Positions 9,679 through 20,665 of a stretch of DNA of 64,000 bases are shown in pieces. This DNA is from Endotrypanum monterogeii (taxonomy: Eukaryota > Euglenozoa > Kinetoplastea > Trypanosomatida > Trypanosomatidae): positions 531,583-595,582 of the forward strand of contig CM007342.1 in assembly GCA_000333855.2 (NCBI GenBank), in the 5' to 3' direction. Each line of letters starts with the position of its first letter. Position 1 is the first letter of the stretch. The notes under the pieces were generated by a model. The model searched no databases. It was not told where the DNA came from and worked only from the letters and a program-made list of their open reading frames with translations. The translations under genes were made by a program, and so were the position numbers.

Positions 9679-11469
9679 CTAATGCGTGCTGGAGGGGCTA
9701 AAGATTGTTGCCGTCCCCAAACCGGAAATCCGCGAAGGGTTCTGGTGTAACAAGTTCGCCTCATCGACAACACGCAGACACTCGGCCTTGATGCTGAGGT
9801 ACTGTGTATCTTTTTCCTTCAGACGAACGTAGTCCTCGAGAGAAAAGGTGGACTGCCACAACATGCGAATGCGCTGCTCCTGCGTGGAGAGAGCAGTGAA
9901 CACTTCGTTTGCGTGCAATTTTTTCTTTCGGGCTTCGTACTGCGCTGTGAGCGCATTCAGCTGCTGCCTCGACCCATCTCGTACCCGGGTGTAGTAGGCG
10001 AGCTGTGCGTTGAGCACTTTGCGTGTATCCTCCACCTCCGCCCGCAGCGCTTCAAGGTCACCGAACTTTTCCACTTCGATTTTCTGCTCCGCCATCTTAG
10101 CCGTGTGCGACGCTAGCTCCTCTTTTATTTTCTTGTCGAGATGGGCCACCTTCTCCAGCTCCGCCTTGAGGTCCAGCAACTCCTTTTCCAAGCGCTGGTG
10201 GGTCTTGACGTCGTTCTGGATCTGATCCCGCTTCGCATCCACCTGTGTCGTCAAGTCATGGAGGGTGCCAACATTGCTCTCTGTGGGCATCTGCCGCTGC
10301 ATTTCCAAGGCCTGGGAGATGCGGCCCAGCAGATCAACGATACTCCTCTGCATCTCTGCAATTTTGTCCAACTCGGTCCTTTCCTTGTCAGGGTATTCGT
10401 CAATGAACGTCTGCATTTCGCGATCCTTCTCTTGAAGCTCCTGGAAGGCCTGAACATTGTCGCCGCTAAAGTTCTTTACCTCCTCCTCCAGCGCGCTTTG
10501 CCGCGCACGTGACTCCTGAAGAGTGTCACGGATGTCACTCACCTGCCGCTCCAGGACCTCAATGTCGGAGCGGGCAGCTTTGAGCTGCGCAATCAGTCGC
10601 TCCTGCTCCTCCTTGACGGAGAGGGAGATCTGACTTCGGAGCTCCTTCGCCTCGCGTCGCTTGCGCAGGATGCCGCGCAGCATTTCAGCAGCACGCTTCT
10701 TATCCGGGTCACCAGCCAAGTTGGCCATGAGCAACTCCTGCTTCGCCTGCAACGTGCGCAGCTCATGCTGACGATCTAGCACGATATCCGACACAGCGAA
10801 GGCCTCGTCACGGGTGGCTTTGTAGGAGTTGTAGTCTTGGTTTTCGTTGAGGATACGTCGGTCTAGCTGCTGAATCTCCTCCTCCAGCGATTGGAGCGTT
10901 GCCTTGGTCTTCGCGTCCGTCTCCTTCACCGCCAAAAAAAGCTCGTCAACCTTTTTGCGTCGGGTGATGTTCTGTTGCTCGAGCCGCGAAGACTCCTCCT
11001 TGACCGCAGCGAGATCGCGTGAGCTCGAATTCTCTACAGCGACGTTCACATCTGCCAGTGTGTCCTTGAGCTTTGCAATTTCTTCCTGAAGGGACTTTGA
11101 CTTTTGCTGCAGCTGCAACAGCACAGAACTGTTGCGGTCGATAAGTTGTTCCTGCTCCTCAAGCCGCTCGATCTCAGCCGAGAGCTCTGCAATCTTGGGG
11201 CGTATCAGTCCAATATAGTAGCTCCGGTCGCCGACCTGACGCCCTGGACCTGCAGAGGTGCCAACACCGCTTCGTGAGGCCGCTCTCATACCCTCGCGCG
11301 AGACAGCCGCCTCTGCTGAAACCGCTACTGGCTGTTGCAAGCTGCCGCCAACGCCCGCTACTTGCATGCGGTTTGTTCCAGGCCGTGCCTGGGATCCAGG
11401 CCGCATTGTTGTGCCGGGGCGCAGTCCATTGAACTGATTGAGACTCTGTGCGTTGAAACCGGTGTTCAT
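9679..11469 (-). CDS. IFT74: Intraflagellar transport protein 74 (IFT-B core subunit)
   Basis: A 596-residue protein. The N-terminal 40 residues are Arg/Pro/Gly/Thr-rich (RPGTTMRPGSQARPGTNR), matching the basic, disordered N-terminus of IFT74/72, which with IFT81 binds tubulin for delivery to the growing flagellum. From about residue 85 to 560 it is nearly continuous heptad-rich coiled coil dense in Glu, Lys, Leu and Gln, as expected for the IFT74-IFT81 pairing. The start is an ATG at 11469. My recollection that IFT74 and FPPS are also neighbours in Trypanosoma brucei supports the call. It acts in the flagellum and at its base. Confidence 0.9.
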   Translation of the reverse strand: MNTGFNAQSLNQFNGLRPGTTMRPGSQARPGTNRMQVAGVGGSLQQPVAVSAEAAVSREGMRAASRSGVGTSAGPGRQVGDRSYYIGLIRPKIAELSAEIERLEEQEQLIDRNSSVLLQLQQKSKSLQEEIAKLKDTLADVNVAVENSSSRDLAAVKEESSRLEQQNITRRKKVDELFLAVKETDAKTKATLQSLEEEIQQLDRRILNENQDYNSYKATRDEAFAVSDIVLDRQHELRTLQAKQELLMANLAGDPDKKRAAEMLRGILRKRREAKELRSQISLSVKEEQERLIAQLKAARSDIEVLERQVSDIRDTLQESRARQSALEEEVKNFSGDNVQAFQELQEKDREMQTFIDEYPDKERTELDKIAEMQRSIVDLLGRISQALEMQRQMPTESNVGTLHDLTTQVDAKRDQIQNDVKTHQRLEKELLDLKAELEKVAHLDKKIKEELASHTAKMAEQKIEVEKFGDLEALRAEVEDTRKVLNAQLAYYTRVRDGSRQQLNALTAQYEARKKKLHANEVFTALSTQEQRIRMLWQSTFSLEDYVRLKEKDTQYLSIKAECLRVVDEANLLHQNPSRISGLGTATIFSPSSTH

Positions 11470-13274
11470 GGTGTATACTTATAATATATGTATGTATATA
11501 TATATATATATAGTGTGTGTGTGTGTGTGTGGAGCCTCGGTACGGAGTTGGCCTCACCACTACAGCCACGCCTCGGGAGGATGGAGGAGGGGGGCGAGGG
11601 AAAGAAGAAAGGCGCTTGGTGCTCCTCTCTAGAAACTTGCAGTTCTAAGCGCACCAAGTGAATTGGCCGAGATGGAAGAAGTTGTGCAGAGACAGGGACG
11701 GTGAGCCTCTGCACTCGGCAGATAAGAGAGGAGGAGGTTTATATTTGTCAAGATACATCGCCATCACAACTCCCAACACGCGGAAGTATTGAGGGTACAC
11801 CATATCAGCGATGGAGGTAGACGTGATGGAAGAAACAAAAAGGTATAACTATATATATATATATATATATATATGCGTGTGTGTAGGTGTATATGCGCAA
11901 ACGAAGGGATTTTTTTTTTTAAGGGAGGAATATTCAACGCACTTCTGCGGCGCCTCCAACAAGGCACGCGTCGTTCATGATAATGAATACATCTCTACAC
12001 ACACACACACACACACACACATACAGAGATGTTTTTTTTTTTTTTAGTGGGAGGAAGAGGAGGAGAGGAAGAGGGTGAGCACCGCAAAGACAAGCATTAA
12101 CTTACGAAGCAAAGATAATATAAACAAAGATTTTTTTCAAAGGCGGGAAAAAAGGAGGGAAGGACATATGATACCGATTTTATGAAGTAGGAAAGCAGAA
12201 GGGGAAAAAAAAATGAAAGCAGTCAAAAAAGAGGAGGAGTGATACAAGAAGAAACGAACGCACACCAAGCACCAGGAAAAATAAATAAATAAATAAAGGT
12301 GCAGAGTGGCCCGCTTCACTTCACCTTGGGTCCTCGTCCCTTTTTCTTGACGCTCTCACTTTCTGTATATATATATATATATTTATTTAGTCCCCTTCCC
12401 CCCCCCTCCACACCCATCTCATCTTTGTCACATGTCGTCGTTACCCCACCTCTCTCGATTACACGTATGCGATAAACGGCACTAAGAGATGGACACACAC
12501 AACTGTGCTGTCGCTATCCCTTTCTGCCCCACCCCACCCCACCTCCTCTTCTCCTGGAGCGGAAGAAATCGTTGGGGGCGAAACAAGATGCAAATCATGT
12601 CGACTGATCGAAAACACACACACACACACATTAAAGTGAGAGACGCAGAGGAGTACAAAAAAAGAGAGAGAACCCCGGGAAGGGAGAGGCCGCAGTGTAT
12701 AATGGGACTGGGTATCAGCGCACGAGCAGTAACACAAAGGAGGGATCAGAACACTAACCTTCTCAGTCCCTTAGATACACACACACACACACACACACTG
12801 CTTTCCCCAAAGACGAAGAAGGTGTTAGAGAGAGGGTGGATGTGTGCGCGCCACAGTCGCATGCAATTGTCAAGGTAGCATGAGAGAAAACGAGTGAGGC
12901 AACAGCGAGCACCTACGTCTCTTACCACAGGTGTAGCGCCATTTTCCCCTACTCTTCTGCGAAACCGGTGAAATGCTGCGGGGGAAAAAAGAGATTGAGG
13001 AACGCGTCACTGTGTGTGTGTGTGTGTGCGTGTGTTGCTGTGAAAGCCCAAATACTTCTCTCAAGACATCTCCTTACTGAGTGAAGAAAAATATGAGAGA
13101 ACGCTACCACTACAACCACGCAGAGGGGGGCTCGAACAGGGAAAAAAAAGGTGGCTACACACACATGCATACACCATCCGTTTCCCTTTGCCCTCATTAT
13201 ATCACTCCCCCCCCCACCCCTCCCTCTGCCCCTGACCTGCGCGAGGGCTAGCACAAAACAAAACTGTAATGCTT
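11470..13274. other. Intergenic region between IFT74 and MAK16 genes
   Basis: About 1.8 kb without a supported gene. Simple repeats dominate: a joined (TA)n(GT)n at 11490-11531, (TA)n near 11849-11874, (CA)n at 11998-12021, AAAT units near 12280-12297, (TA)n near 12366-12382, (CA)n at 12614-12630 and 12777-12798, and (TG)n at 13011-13036. Small hydrophobic or Tyr-Ile frames here come from these repeats. Confidence 0.6.
11572..11573 (-). promoter_or_regulatory. Predicted trans-splice acceptor AG for IFT74
   Basis: The minus strand has a 40-base pyrimidine-rich tract (complement of 11575-11613) followed by the first AG at 11573-11572. The leader of about 102 nt would contain the (CA)n and (TA)n microsatellites. 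Confidence 0.4.
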
Positions 13275-14075
13275 CTACCATTCCAGATCCTCCAGACGTG
13301 CACGCTGACGCGGCGCTGGCTCCCGCTCTACCTCCTCCTCAATTACAAGCGTATCACGCTTTCGGCTCTTAGTCCCATTGCGGCCAACACGCACCGCCTC
13401 GTGCTCAGCCTCATCGTCCTCTTCGTCCATCACGAAATCTGGGAACTCCTCATCCTCTTCTCGCTCCAGTGCCTCAAAGTCATCGTGATTCTCTTCCTCG
13501 TCCAGCAGCCTCTCAAAGGCTTCTTTGTTGTAGTTAATGACACTATCATACGTCCCCTTCCGCAGACGATCGATCAGCTCCTTCTCGATCTCCATCTCAA
13601 TACGAGCTGCAACCTCTGCCTTCTCTTCCCGTCGCAGAAGTTTGTCCTCCTGGCGCTTGTTCACGGACACGTACTCGTCCTGTGGCTCCATCAGCATCTT
13701 GCGCTTGCGCATGAGGTATTGCTTCAGCCGAAGCAAACGCGCCTTGATCTTGATCACCATCTTTTGGTCCCACCATTGGAGCTCCTCATCAATCTGAGCC
13801 AACGCTTTGGGAAATGATGTGTCCAGCTTTACCTTCTCCCACTGGCGCCGCGGCAGGTGTGCACGCTCAGCCGTCTTTATGTAGAGGTATAACTCATCCT
13901 CATGTTCGATGATAGTGGCGTATTGCGCGTTGGACAAGGGGCAAACACCACGTTGGCAAAGACCTGTCACGTTATACGGGTTACGACAGAAGCGCACCTT
14001 ATCGTCGTGTGTCTTCACCTTGAATGAACAGAAGGTCTGCCCCATAATATTCCACATGGCATCATCGTGGTTCAT
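13275..14075 (-). CDS. MAK16: MAK16 ribosome biogenesis factor
   Basis: A 266-residue nucleolar protein needed for 60S subunit assembly (pre-27S/5.8S rRNA processing). The N-terminal half carries the conserved MAK16 block: W-N-I-M-G-Q-T-F-C-S-F-K, then F-C-R-N-P-Y-N-V-T-G-L-C with following R-G-V-C-P-L-S-N-A-Q-Y-A, and later L-D-T-S-F-P-K and K-M-V-I-K-I-K-A-R. The C-terminal part is highly acidic (EEENHDDFEALEREEDEEF and DEEDDEAEHEA) and ends in a basic patch, typical of the family. The frame stays open to 14429 through low-complexity sequence, but the conserved protein begins at the ATG at 14075, directly behind a good splice acceptor. Confidence 0.96.
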   Translation of the reverse strand: MNHDDAMWNIMGQTFCSFKVKTHDDKVRFCRNPYNVTGLCQRGVCPLSNAQYATIIEHEDELYLYIKTAERAHLPRRQWEKVKLDTSFPKALAQIDEELQWWDQKMVIKIKARLLRLKQYLMRKRKMLMEPQDEYVSVNKRQEDKLLRREEKAEVAARIEMEIEKELIDRLRKGTYDSVINYNKEAFERLLDEEENHDDFEALEREEDEEFPDFVMDEEDDEAEHEAVRVGRNGTKSRKRDTLVIEEEVEREPAPRQRARLEDLEW

Positions 14076-15010
14076 GGTTCCCTTTGGCGAAGAGAGACTT
14101 CTTGTGAGAACTAAAGTAGGGGAAGAACAATATATATATATATATAAATATATAAATATATAAATATATAAGTGCCACTGCCGGGTGAAGTGACAGGGAC
14201 GAGAAAAGGAAAAAAAAGGAGGAAGAGGGAACGTAAAGTCCAGAGTGAGCTGGACGGTGCCGTGTCTTGACACACACACACACACACACACACACACGCG
14301 CGCGGATGAGAAAATTAAAAGGGTGAAGGAAGAGAGCGAGAAAGCAGAACACACGAAGAGAGCGTTATTCGGAATGAGCTCACGTTTTATTTTGTGCCTG
14401 GGTTTGTTTGTTTTTTTTATAGAAAACAAAAAAAATCAGCTTGCAGAAAGAAAAGGGAGTTCTTTTTATTTTTCCTCCTCTCTTTGCACACTGATGCATC
14501 GGACACAAGAAAGAAGAGGACAATAGGAAGATAAATATTAACGAGGAGAGGCCCACCGACATACACACGCCCTCATTCACCATAGCGGGAGTGTGGAGGG
14601 GGTGAGACAGAAAGTGAGATGAGGTAGACACACGTCGCCTGTGTTTCCTTCTTTGTTTGGCCTCCTTGAAACATCCCGGGGACTTGGAGTGCATAAAAGC
14701 GCGACCACCCAGTCAGCCTTTCCTCGTCAGAGAAAGACAAAAAAAAAAAAACAGCGCTGCATTTCACTGGATAGATCGGATTAACTTCGTCCAATGCATA
14801 CGCACGTGCAGAAAGAGAGCGAGGGGCAACTGCACTCTCCCCTCAACAGTACAGAAAATTAAAAGCCCTCGCAAAACACATGCGCAGCACGAAGCAGTCT
14901 ATCTGTCGAGTTTCTTTTTTATGTTTCGTTAATAGAGATCAGTGTCAGCAGATGGGAATACTGGCGACTCATGTGTGGCCTCCACCTCCGATTGCTCCCC
15001 TCACTTAAAT
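14076..15010. other. Intergenic region between MAK16 and the CnoX-like gene
   Basis: About 0.9 kb without a gene. It contains an ATATATAA-type repeat at 14130-14170, a (CA)n tract at 14271-14297 and several A-runs. The MAK16 leader is at the left end. Confidence 0.6.
14111..14112 (-). promoter_or_regulatory. Predicted trans-splice acceptor AG for MAK16
   Basis: On the minus strand GTTCTTCCCCTACTTTAG ends in an AG at 14112-14111, giving a 35-nt leader. This decides the ATG at 14075 over the longer open frame. Confidence 0.6.
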
Positions 15011-16219
15011 TCATTCCAACAGGATGGGCATCCCAAGACTCTGCACCAACACGTGACCTGTGCCCAGGAAACTCGACATGTGCTTCAGGGCAGTACGGCC
15101 AAAGGCATCGCCACTCACGTGCAGCTTCACAGCCTCCGTCATCGCACGCTCCAGGTCCCCTTTGAGGAACAAAGTGATTACAAGAAGACTACGGGTGGTG
15201 CTATCTTGCGGGCTCGCCGAGAGTGCTGCTCGCAGCTTCGTCTCGCTATGCTGCTTCTCGTTCCACAGACGCGGTGCGCTCTGCATCAATCGCCAGGTGG
15301 TCATGGCGCGGCTCGCATCACTCAGTGGCTCGTTGCACGTTGTCTGTAGAGTTGGATGCTGACCAAGGCGTTCCAAATATGCGTTTCCAGCGATATGCTT
15401 GCCCTGCACCAGTTGCGACATTCCAGCCCAAGCCAAACACAAGGCCACACTTTGATCGAAGTCATCTCGAGACGCAACGAACCGATCCACATCATTGGCT
15501 ACCGCATCGAGGGTCCGCAATGCCTTCACAAAAAACTTTTCTGCATAGAAAGGTTGACGCTCTGCCATCAATTTCTTTCCCATGCCAACCATCTTCGCTA
15601 CATCCACCGACAGATGCTTCTCTCTCCCCGCCTGCTCTGACGACTCCCTCGTGCCTACAACGTATGCAGGCTTCGCAGATGATTGGAGAGATGCCAATCG
15701 ACTGCACACTCGTGGCACCTCTGTCGCACTCATCTCTGCGAGTGGCATATCGCGAAGTGTGTCGGCTATCGAGCCTTTATAAACAATTAGCAGGAGTGGA
15801 TGACCCCGAGCCTTCCCAAGCTGAAAACGGGCAGCAGAAAAAGAGGGATGGGTGCAATCCCAGATGAAGAGGCCCAGTCGCGCCCCGCATTGCTGCGCAG
15901 AGTCGGTCACGCTCTGCTGAAATTCCTGAAGATTCTCTGCCGTGACCCCGTCGCTGGGGTGCTCATAGCACAAGAGAAATGCATCACCAGTTCCGTTGTG
16001 GGATGGAAGAATGTCGCCACCCCCGATGTGTGTGTGGTTGTTCGCCGTGGAGAGGCCGCCTTCGAGCCCAAAGACCGCAGCAAACTCTTGCTCACTCGAC
16101 ACAAATTTCACCGCCACGGGAGGGGCTAAAGCCGCAGAGCTCTTTGTGGTGACAACGTCACCGCTGAGAGTACCCGAGCCGTGGTGCCCACTGGCGTCGT
16201 CAGCGACATGGAAACTCAT
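15011..16219 (-). CDS. Thioredoxin-fold/TPR protein resembling CnoX (YbbN)
   Basis: A 402-residue protein I do not recognise by name. Residues about 35-185 look like a thioredoxin fold: VKFVSSEQEFAAVF, a strand-rich DAFLLCYEHPSD segment, LGLFIWDCTHP and then GHPLLLIVYKGS with the Pro that usually precedes the last strands. No C-x-x-C pair is present, so redox activity is unlikely. The C-terminal half is helical and TPR-like; residues about 325-395 (sequence beginning LRAALSASPQDSTTR and continuing LFLKGDLERAMTEAVKLH) match the spacing of the C-terminal TPR region of bacterial CnoX/YbbN co-chaperones. That similarity is my reading, not a search result. A role in protein folding or mitochondrial proteostasis is only inferred. 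Confidence 0.6.
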   Translation of the reverse strand: MSFHVADDASGHHGSGTLSGDVVTTKSSAALAPPVAVKFVSSEQEFAAVFGLEGGLSTANNHTHIGGGDILPSHNGTGDAFLLCYEHPSDGVTAENLQEFQQSVTDSAQQCGARLGLFIWDCTHPSFSAARFQLGKARGHPLLLIVYKGSIADTLRDMPLAEMSATEVPRVCSRLASLQSSAKPAYVVGTRESSEQAGREKHLSVDVAKMVGMGKKLMAERQPFYAEKFFVKALRTLDAVANDVDRFVASRDDFDQSVALCLAWAGMSQLVQGKHIAGNAYLERLGQHPTLQTTCNEPLSDASRAMTTWRLMQSAPRLWNEKQHSETKLRAALSASPQDSTTRSLLVITLFLKGDLERAMTEAVKLHVSGDAFGRTALKHMSSFLGTGHVLVQSLGMPILLE

Positions 16220-17286
16220 CCTAGACGATGTACTTTCTATTCAATAGTCACCCAGCGAACTAGGGGGTGTGTACAGGTGCACACAGACAGACACACAGAG
16301 TCGAGTAGAGCTGCTCCCCATACAACACACGTGTTACAAGTCAAATAGAGCAAGGACGACGAAAACGCTGGTAAGGCGTGTGTTGCATGATTCCAGTGCG
16401 TGTAGATGAGAAAAAGAAAGGGGGGGTATTAAAAAGGAGCAAGGGAGGATGGAAGAAAGATCGAGAGAGTGAGAGAGATCGTGATAAAAATATATTTAAG
16501 AAACCCCTCGCCACACAGACAATACGAGCCGCAGACTCTCTGTGAGAACCCACCAAGAAGGGGAAGGTAGAGGGAGGAGGTTTCCGACGAGCGAAACGTG
16601 CGGAGGAAGGAACAAACAGCAAGCGTCCGAACTCAACTCAGCCATCGGCACCAGATACGGCCATGGAAATTCGTGTAAATGAAGGGAGGGAACTACCCGT
16701 TACCCACAAGACTACAGATGTGGCTGTTCCACAAACTTTTTTTTTTCTCCTCACCTGTTCGAGTGCAGACCTCTCCTCTTGAGTCCCCACGCGGGCCTGC
16801 CTGACTGCCCCCCCACACCCACCCCCGGTTGCACCGAGCCTTGAAGAGGTCGGTGCGGGCACCACGATAAATAGCACAGAATACTATAGCACAACCTTCA
16901 CAGGGGCACAAATCGTGAAAGGAGGGAGGAGGGGGGGGGGGGCGCGCGGGAGGGTTGAGCGAAAGGAGAAGGCTTCCACAGTAACAAGGGGAATTGATGC
17001 ACGATACATTCCCGTCTGCACCAGCATCGCATACAGCCTCCCCCAGGAGGAACAGGAGGAGAAACTGGTAAAGAAAAAAAGAAACAAAAGATGAGTGATG
17101 TACATTGTATGCGACTTCAATCGAGATACGTACCAGTCGCCTAACTCTTCCAAAATATCCACGCCGGGAAAAAGATATGGGAAACAATAATAAAAGCAAG
17201 ACAGGAAAAGTGGAAGCAGCAGTCTTTATACAACGGTGCGGTAAAAGCAGCAGATTGATGGAGACCGAGGAAGATGCAAATGACTT
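16220..17286. other. Intergenic region between the CnoX-like and MORN genes
   Basis: About 1.1 kb with no supported gene. It has an A/G-rich plus strand, a G-run at about 16931-16942 and a C-run at 16810-16816. Frames are short and compositionally biased. Confidence 0.6.
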
Positions 17287-18888
17287 TCACCGACCCAAAA
17301 GGCGCAGGTCAACACGCGATTGAGTGCTATGATCAACGCAGGCGATGAAGGTTCCATCCGTAGCCTCGCAATTCATGGGTTCATTGTAACTCTCGGGTAG
17401 CATCGATATAAAGACCCCTTCGCCGTCAGGCACATCGTCCTTCCACCGGCCCTGGTACACCCCACCTCCGCGTATCTGCAACGACCCTTCACCATCTTTC
17501 TTGTCTTGCGTCCACTCCCCGGTATACGACACCGTAGAAGATGTGTATTCACCGTACCCGTGGCGTTTCCCATTCACATAAGTTCCTGTGTAGCTCTGCA
17601 ACTCGCCATTGGAGTCTGAAAAATTATATGTGCCATGGCCATGAAATTGGCCTCGCTGCCACTCCCCAACGTAGTGGCCACCATCTGCGAAGACGCAGGT
17701 AGCCTGGCCATGCAGAGAACCGTACCTCCATTGACCTGTCACGCGAGAGGCCGTGCTGCAACTGCTGGTAAAGCAACCATAGCCATGCGGCATACCGTGC
17801 TTCCACTCCCCTATATACATGTCACCGTTGCTGAAGAGTTTCGTACCGCGACCATGCTCGCATCCACGCAGCCAGCCACCCTCGTACTTGGTACCGCTGG
17901 GGTAAATATAGATGCCGTTGCCTTCGTACAAGCCGCGCACCCAGTCGCCCTTGTATACGTGCCCGTCGTTGTAGACGTACTCGCCGTAGCCGTGAAGACT
18001 GTTCTCGACAAACTCGCCCGTGTACACTCCCTCCGGCTCGACCAGCTCTCCTCTGCCGTGCATCTTGTCATCAAGCCAAGAACCTTGGTAGAGAACGTGA
18101 TACTCGGAGCTGTGGTATGTTCCGGTGCCGTAGCGCTGTCCCATAAACCACTGCCCCTCGTACAAGTCATCAATGGGCTTTGAGCGACGCAAGCAACCCT
18201 TCCCGTTGGGGTAAAAATTTTTCCAGTACCCCTCGTAGATGGCTGCGCCATCGGGAAACGCAAAGGTTTGGTACCCAGCAGGCTGCAGAGAACTAATCCG
18301 GTCGCGTACTGCAAGGCTCACACTCTCCCATATTTTCAGCATATCACTCAGGGCGGCCGCGCTAGCCTGCGTCCACATCGCCCGGCGCGCTTGTTGGTAC
18401 CGCATCAAACCCAGTCTGCTTTGCTTGTCCACTTCCTCGAGCTTCAGCTCGTCGTGGCTCAAGGCGAAGGCCAGCTGTTGCTGCCTCTGTGCGTCCAATG
18501 GGCGCAGAAGGAAGCGCGATGCGTCCTTGGGAATAGCCATGGTGAACGCAGCAGCACCCGAGTCCGCCCCAGAGGATTCAAACGAGGGCGAAGAAGTCTG
18601 CCTCCGTGTACCAGAGATTCCTGGTGCCTTTGAAGAGGAGAAGACTAGAGAGGGGTGAGAATCATATCCTTCCGGGGTGACACGTGAGAACGAGGACGTG
18701 GATCGCGCTAGTGGGGTCGCCAGCGATGACGACGCCCTCCGCTGAAACCTCGACGCCTCGCCCATTGCCTCGGCCCCCGTGTCCTCCGTTAATGAGCTCT
18801 GCGGCACCGACCCCCTGGCTTCGTCCTTGGAAAAGGAGACGCGCTTCGCCCGCGGCGGCAAGGCAGCCTTGAGAGAAGTGAGCTCCAT
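17287..18888 (-). CDS. MORN-repeat protein with 12 repeats
   Basis: A 533-residue protein. Residues 1-117 are Ser/Ala-rich and probably disordered; about 120-200 are helical. From about residue 218 to 505 there are twelve MORN repeats of the Y-x-G-x-W-x(6)-G-x-G type, for example YEGQWFMGQRYGTG, YTGEFVENSLHGYG and YVGEWQRGQFHGHG; the eighth is degenerate (VTGQWRYGSLHGQA). MORN arrays bind membranes or act as dimeric scaffolds; in trypanosomatids such proteins are often found at the flagellar pocket collar or cytoskeleton, but nothing here proves that location. The ATG at 18888 lies only four bases behind the first AG of a strong pyrimidine tract, so the true start could be a later Met such as Met42. 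Confidence 0.9.
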   Translation of the reverse strand: MELTSLKAALPPRAKRVSFSKDEARGSVPQSSLTEDTGAEAMGEASRFQRRASSSLATPLARSTSSFSRVTPEGYDSHPSLVFSSSKAPGISGTRRQTSSPSFESSGADSGAAAFTMAIPKDASRFLLRPLDAQRQQQLAFALSHDELKLEEVDKQSRLGLMRYQQARRAMWTQASAAALSDMLKIWESVSLAVRDRISSLQPAGYQTFAFPDGAAIYEGYWKNFYPNGKGCLRRSKPIDDLYEGQWFMGQRYGTGTYHSSEYHVLYQGSWLDDKMHGRGELVEPEGVYTGEFVENSLHGYGEYVYNDGHVYKGDWVRGLYEGNGIYIYPSGTKYEGGWLRGCEHGRGTKLFSNGDMYIGEWKHGMPHGYGCFTSSCSTASRVTGQWRYGSLHGQATCVFADGGHYVGEWQRGQFHGHGTYNFSDSNGELQSYTGTYVNGKRHGYGEYTSSTVSYTGEWTQDKKDGEGSLQIRGGGVYQGRWKDDVPDGEGVFISMLPESYNEPMNCEATDGTFIACVDHSTQSRVDLRLLGR

Positions 18889-20149
18889 TCCCCTGTGAGG
18901 CAGTCAAAGAAAAAGAAAAAGAAAAGGAGGATAAAACAATGCTCACTTGATTTGGCAGAGGTGCTTAGACAGGGCAGAGCACCAAGTCATTTGCAACCAC
19001 AGCCCCCCCACTTCCCTATTTCGTCTCTCGAGGGACAGCGTCCGCCACGCGAGAACTGAGAGGAGGGAAACACTAGGCAAGAAGACGTCCACGTCACAGT
19101 CGGTACGGTCGTCGAAGCTGCCAGCGCGCGGATGCGGGTGCGAGTGCCTTGTAAGTCGTTCTCGTGTTTCTGAAAAGTGCTGTGATGCAATGAGATGGTG
19201 AGGGTCAGTGGAGAAGGAAAAAAATAGTGAAAAGGGAAAGCTGCTACACGCGCAACGTCAGTAATACACATGAAGAACAGCGCGCCTCTGATACGCACTG
19301 AGAAGGGGGAGCAGCAGACCTTTTGAATGCTCTCCGGCTGTTGTCTAGAGAGTCCGCAGCCGCAATTTGTGCTATGACGACTGAGAAACACAAAAACAAT
19401 GCATGGAAAAAGGATCGATGAGGCGCGTGTTCCCTTGCTTGAGCTACGCCACTCCAATCATTCATTTTTAAGCACTGAAGGCCGAAAGAGCACGCGCCTT
19501 ACTGCCCCACCCCTCACCCCGCCCTCCGCGAGGGGATCCGTCGCGGCCTGTCGCTCGCAATATTCAATCAACCCCTTCCAATAAGTCGCCAAAAGCCTCT
19601 GCACAGGTAACCTCCCCTATCCCCTTCGCGGGAAATAATTGGACAGATCGATCCAGGGAACGGAACCTAGAACACTTCGTACGTTTTTTTTTCCGCTGCA
19701 GCAAACGTTTCTTGCCTCGTTCTTCACTCAATTTATCCTACCCCATAAGCATCCCCTCCTCTTTCACGTTCCGCTAGTCCGCCGCTTCCGCAGTGGGACG
19801 GCGGGAACAACGATTTGTGTATCTTTTTTTTCTTCTCTAAGCAAAAGCTGTTGCTACAGAGCAGAGGTCTGAGAGCCTTGGATTACCGGACCCGAGCCGA
19901 TCTTGCACCGCAGACGCCTGTTAGTGACCCGCGAAACGTGAGGCACACATCTGTAAAGAAGTGAAAACAAAACAAAAACAAATGGGGGTTGACAAGGAAA
20001 CAAATGCTTGAGCACGCACACCATCACACACGCAGAGACAGGACATTAAAGGAAAGAAGATACGGCGACAAGGAACACCCACCAGCGAAAATACACAACA
20101 CGACATACACACCCAAAAGCGGCTCTAGCTTTAACGTTATTGTATATAT

Positions 20150-20183
<34 letters not shown>

Positions 20184-20665
20184 GTATTCAGGAAGAGAAA
20201 AAAATGAAGGCGGGTGAGTGAGTGAGTGAACGCATGGAGAACAAAGTATGAAAAGACCAAAGAGATAAGAAACAGAAAGGAAGGCCTCCATACAAGCGCA
20301 CCTGCACACTCTTCTATTCACTCACGAAAAAAAAAAAACTAGCTCTCTCACCCCAACCCTGCTCTCAAAGTGATGTTCGAGATGACACACCCAGCAACAA
20401 AGGGAGGAGAAGCGTGGACAGCCTGATAATGATATGAAGAGAGGCGATGGAAATGCGAGACGGTGGACGGATAGCAGAGCGCCTCCATCCTTCCCCCCCC
20501 CGGTAGATCGCCTCCTTCTCTAGGTGGAAATGATAGAATGGCATTCGGAGCCCACGTCAGCTGTCTTCCCTTCGCTTGTTGTCATTCTCGCCTCAAGTAT
20601 AAAAGGTGAAGAAATAAAAAAAAGAAGTCAGCGCGGGCAGAAGGCAACGTCTCATGGGTTGTCAC
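18889..20665. other. Intergenic region between MORN and centrin genes
   Basis: About 1.8 kb with no supported gene. It contains AAAAAG units at 18908-18927, a (TA)n tract near 20143-20182, GTGA units near 20213-20228 and A-runs. It should hold the MORN gene leader and the centrin 3' UTR. Confidence 0.6.
18893..18894 (-). promoter_or_regulatory. Predicted trans-splice acceptor AG unusually close to the MORN gene ATG
   Basis: On the minus strand a long tract of CTTTTT units is followed by GACTGCCTCACAG; the first AG (18894-18893) leaves only four bases before the ATG at 18888. Confidence 0.45.

Noticed and set aside
14076..14429. N-terminal extension of the MAK16 frame
   Set aside because: It is made of Cys-Val and Tyr-Ile repeats from microsatellites and lies upstream of the predicted splice acceptor.
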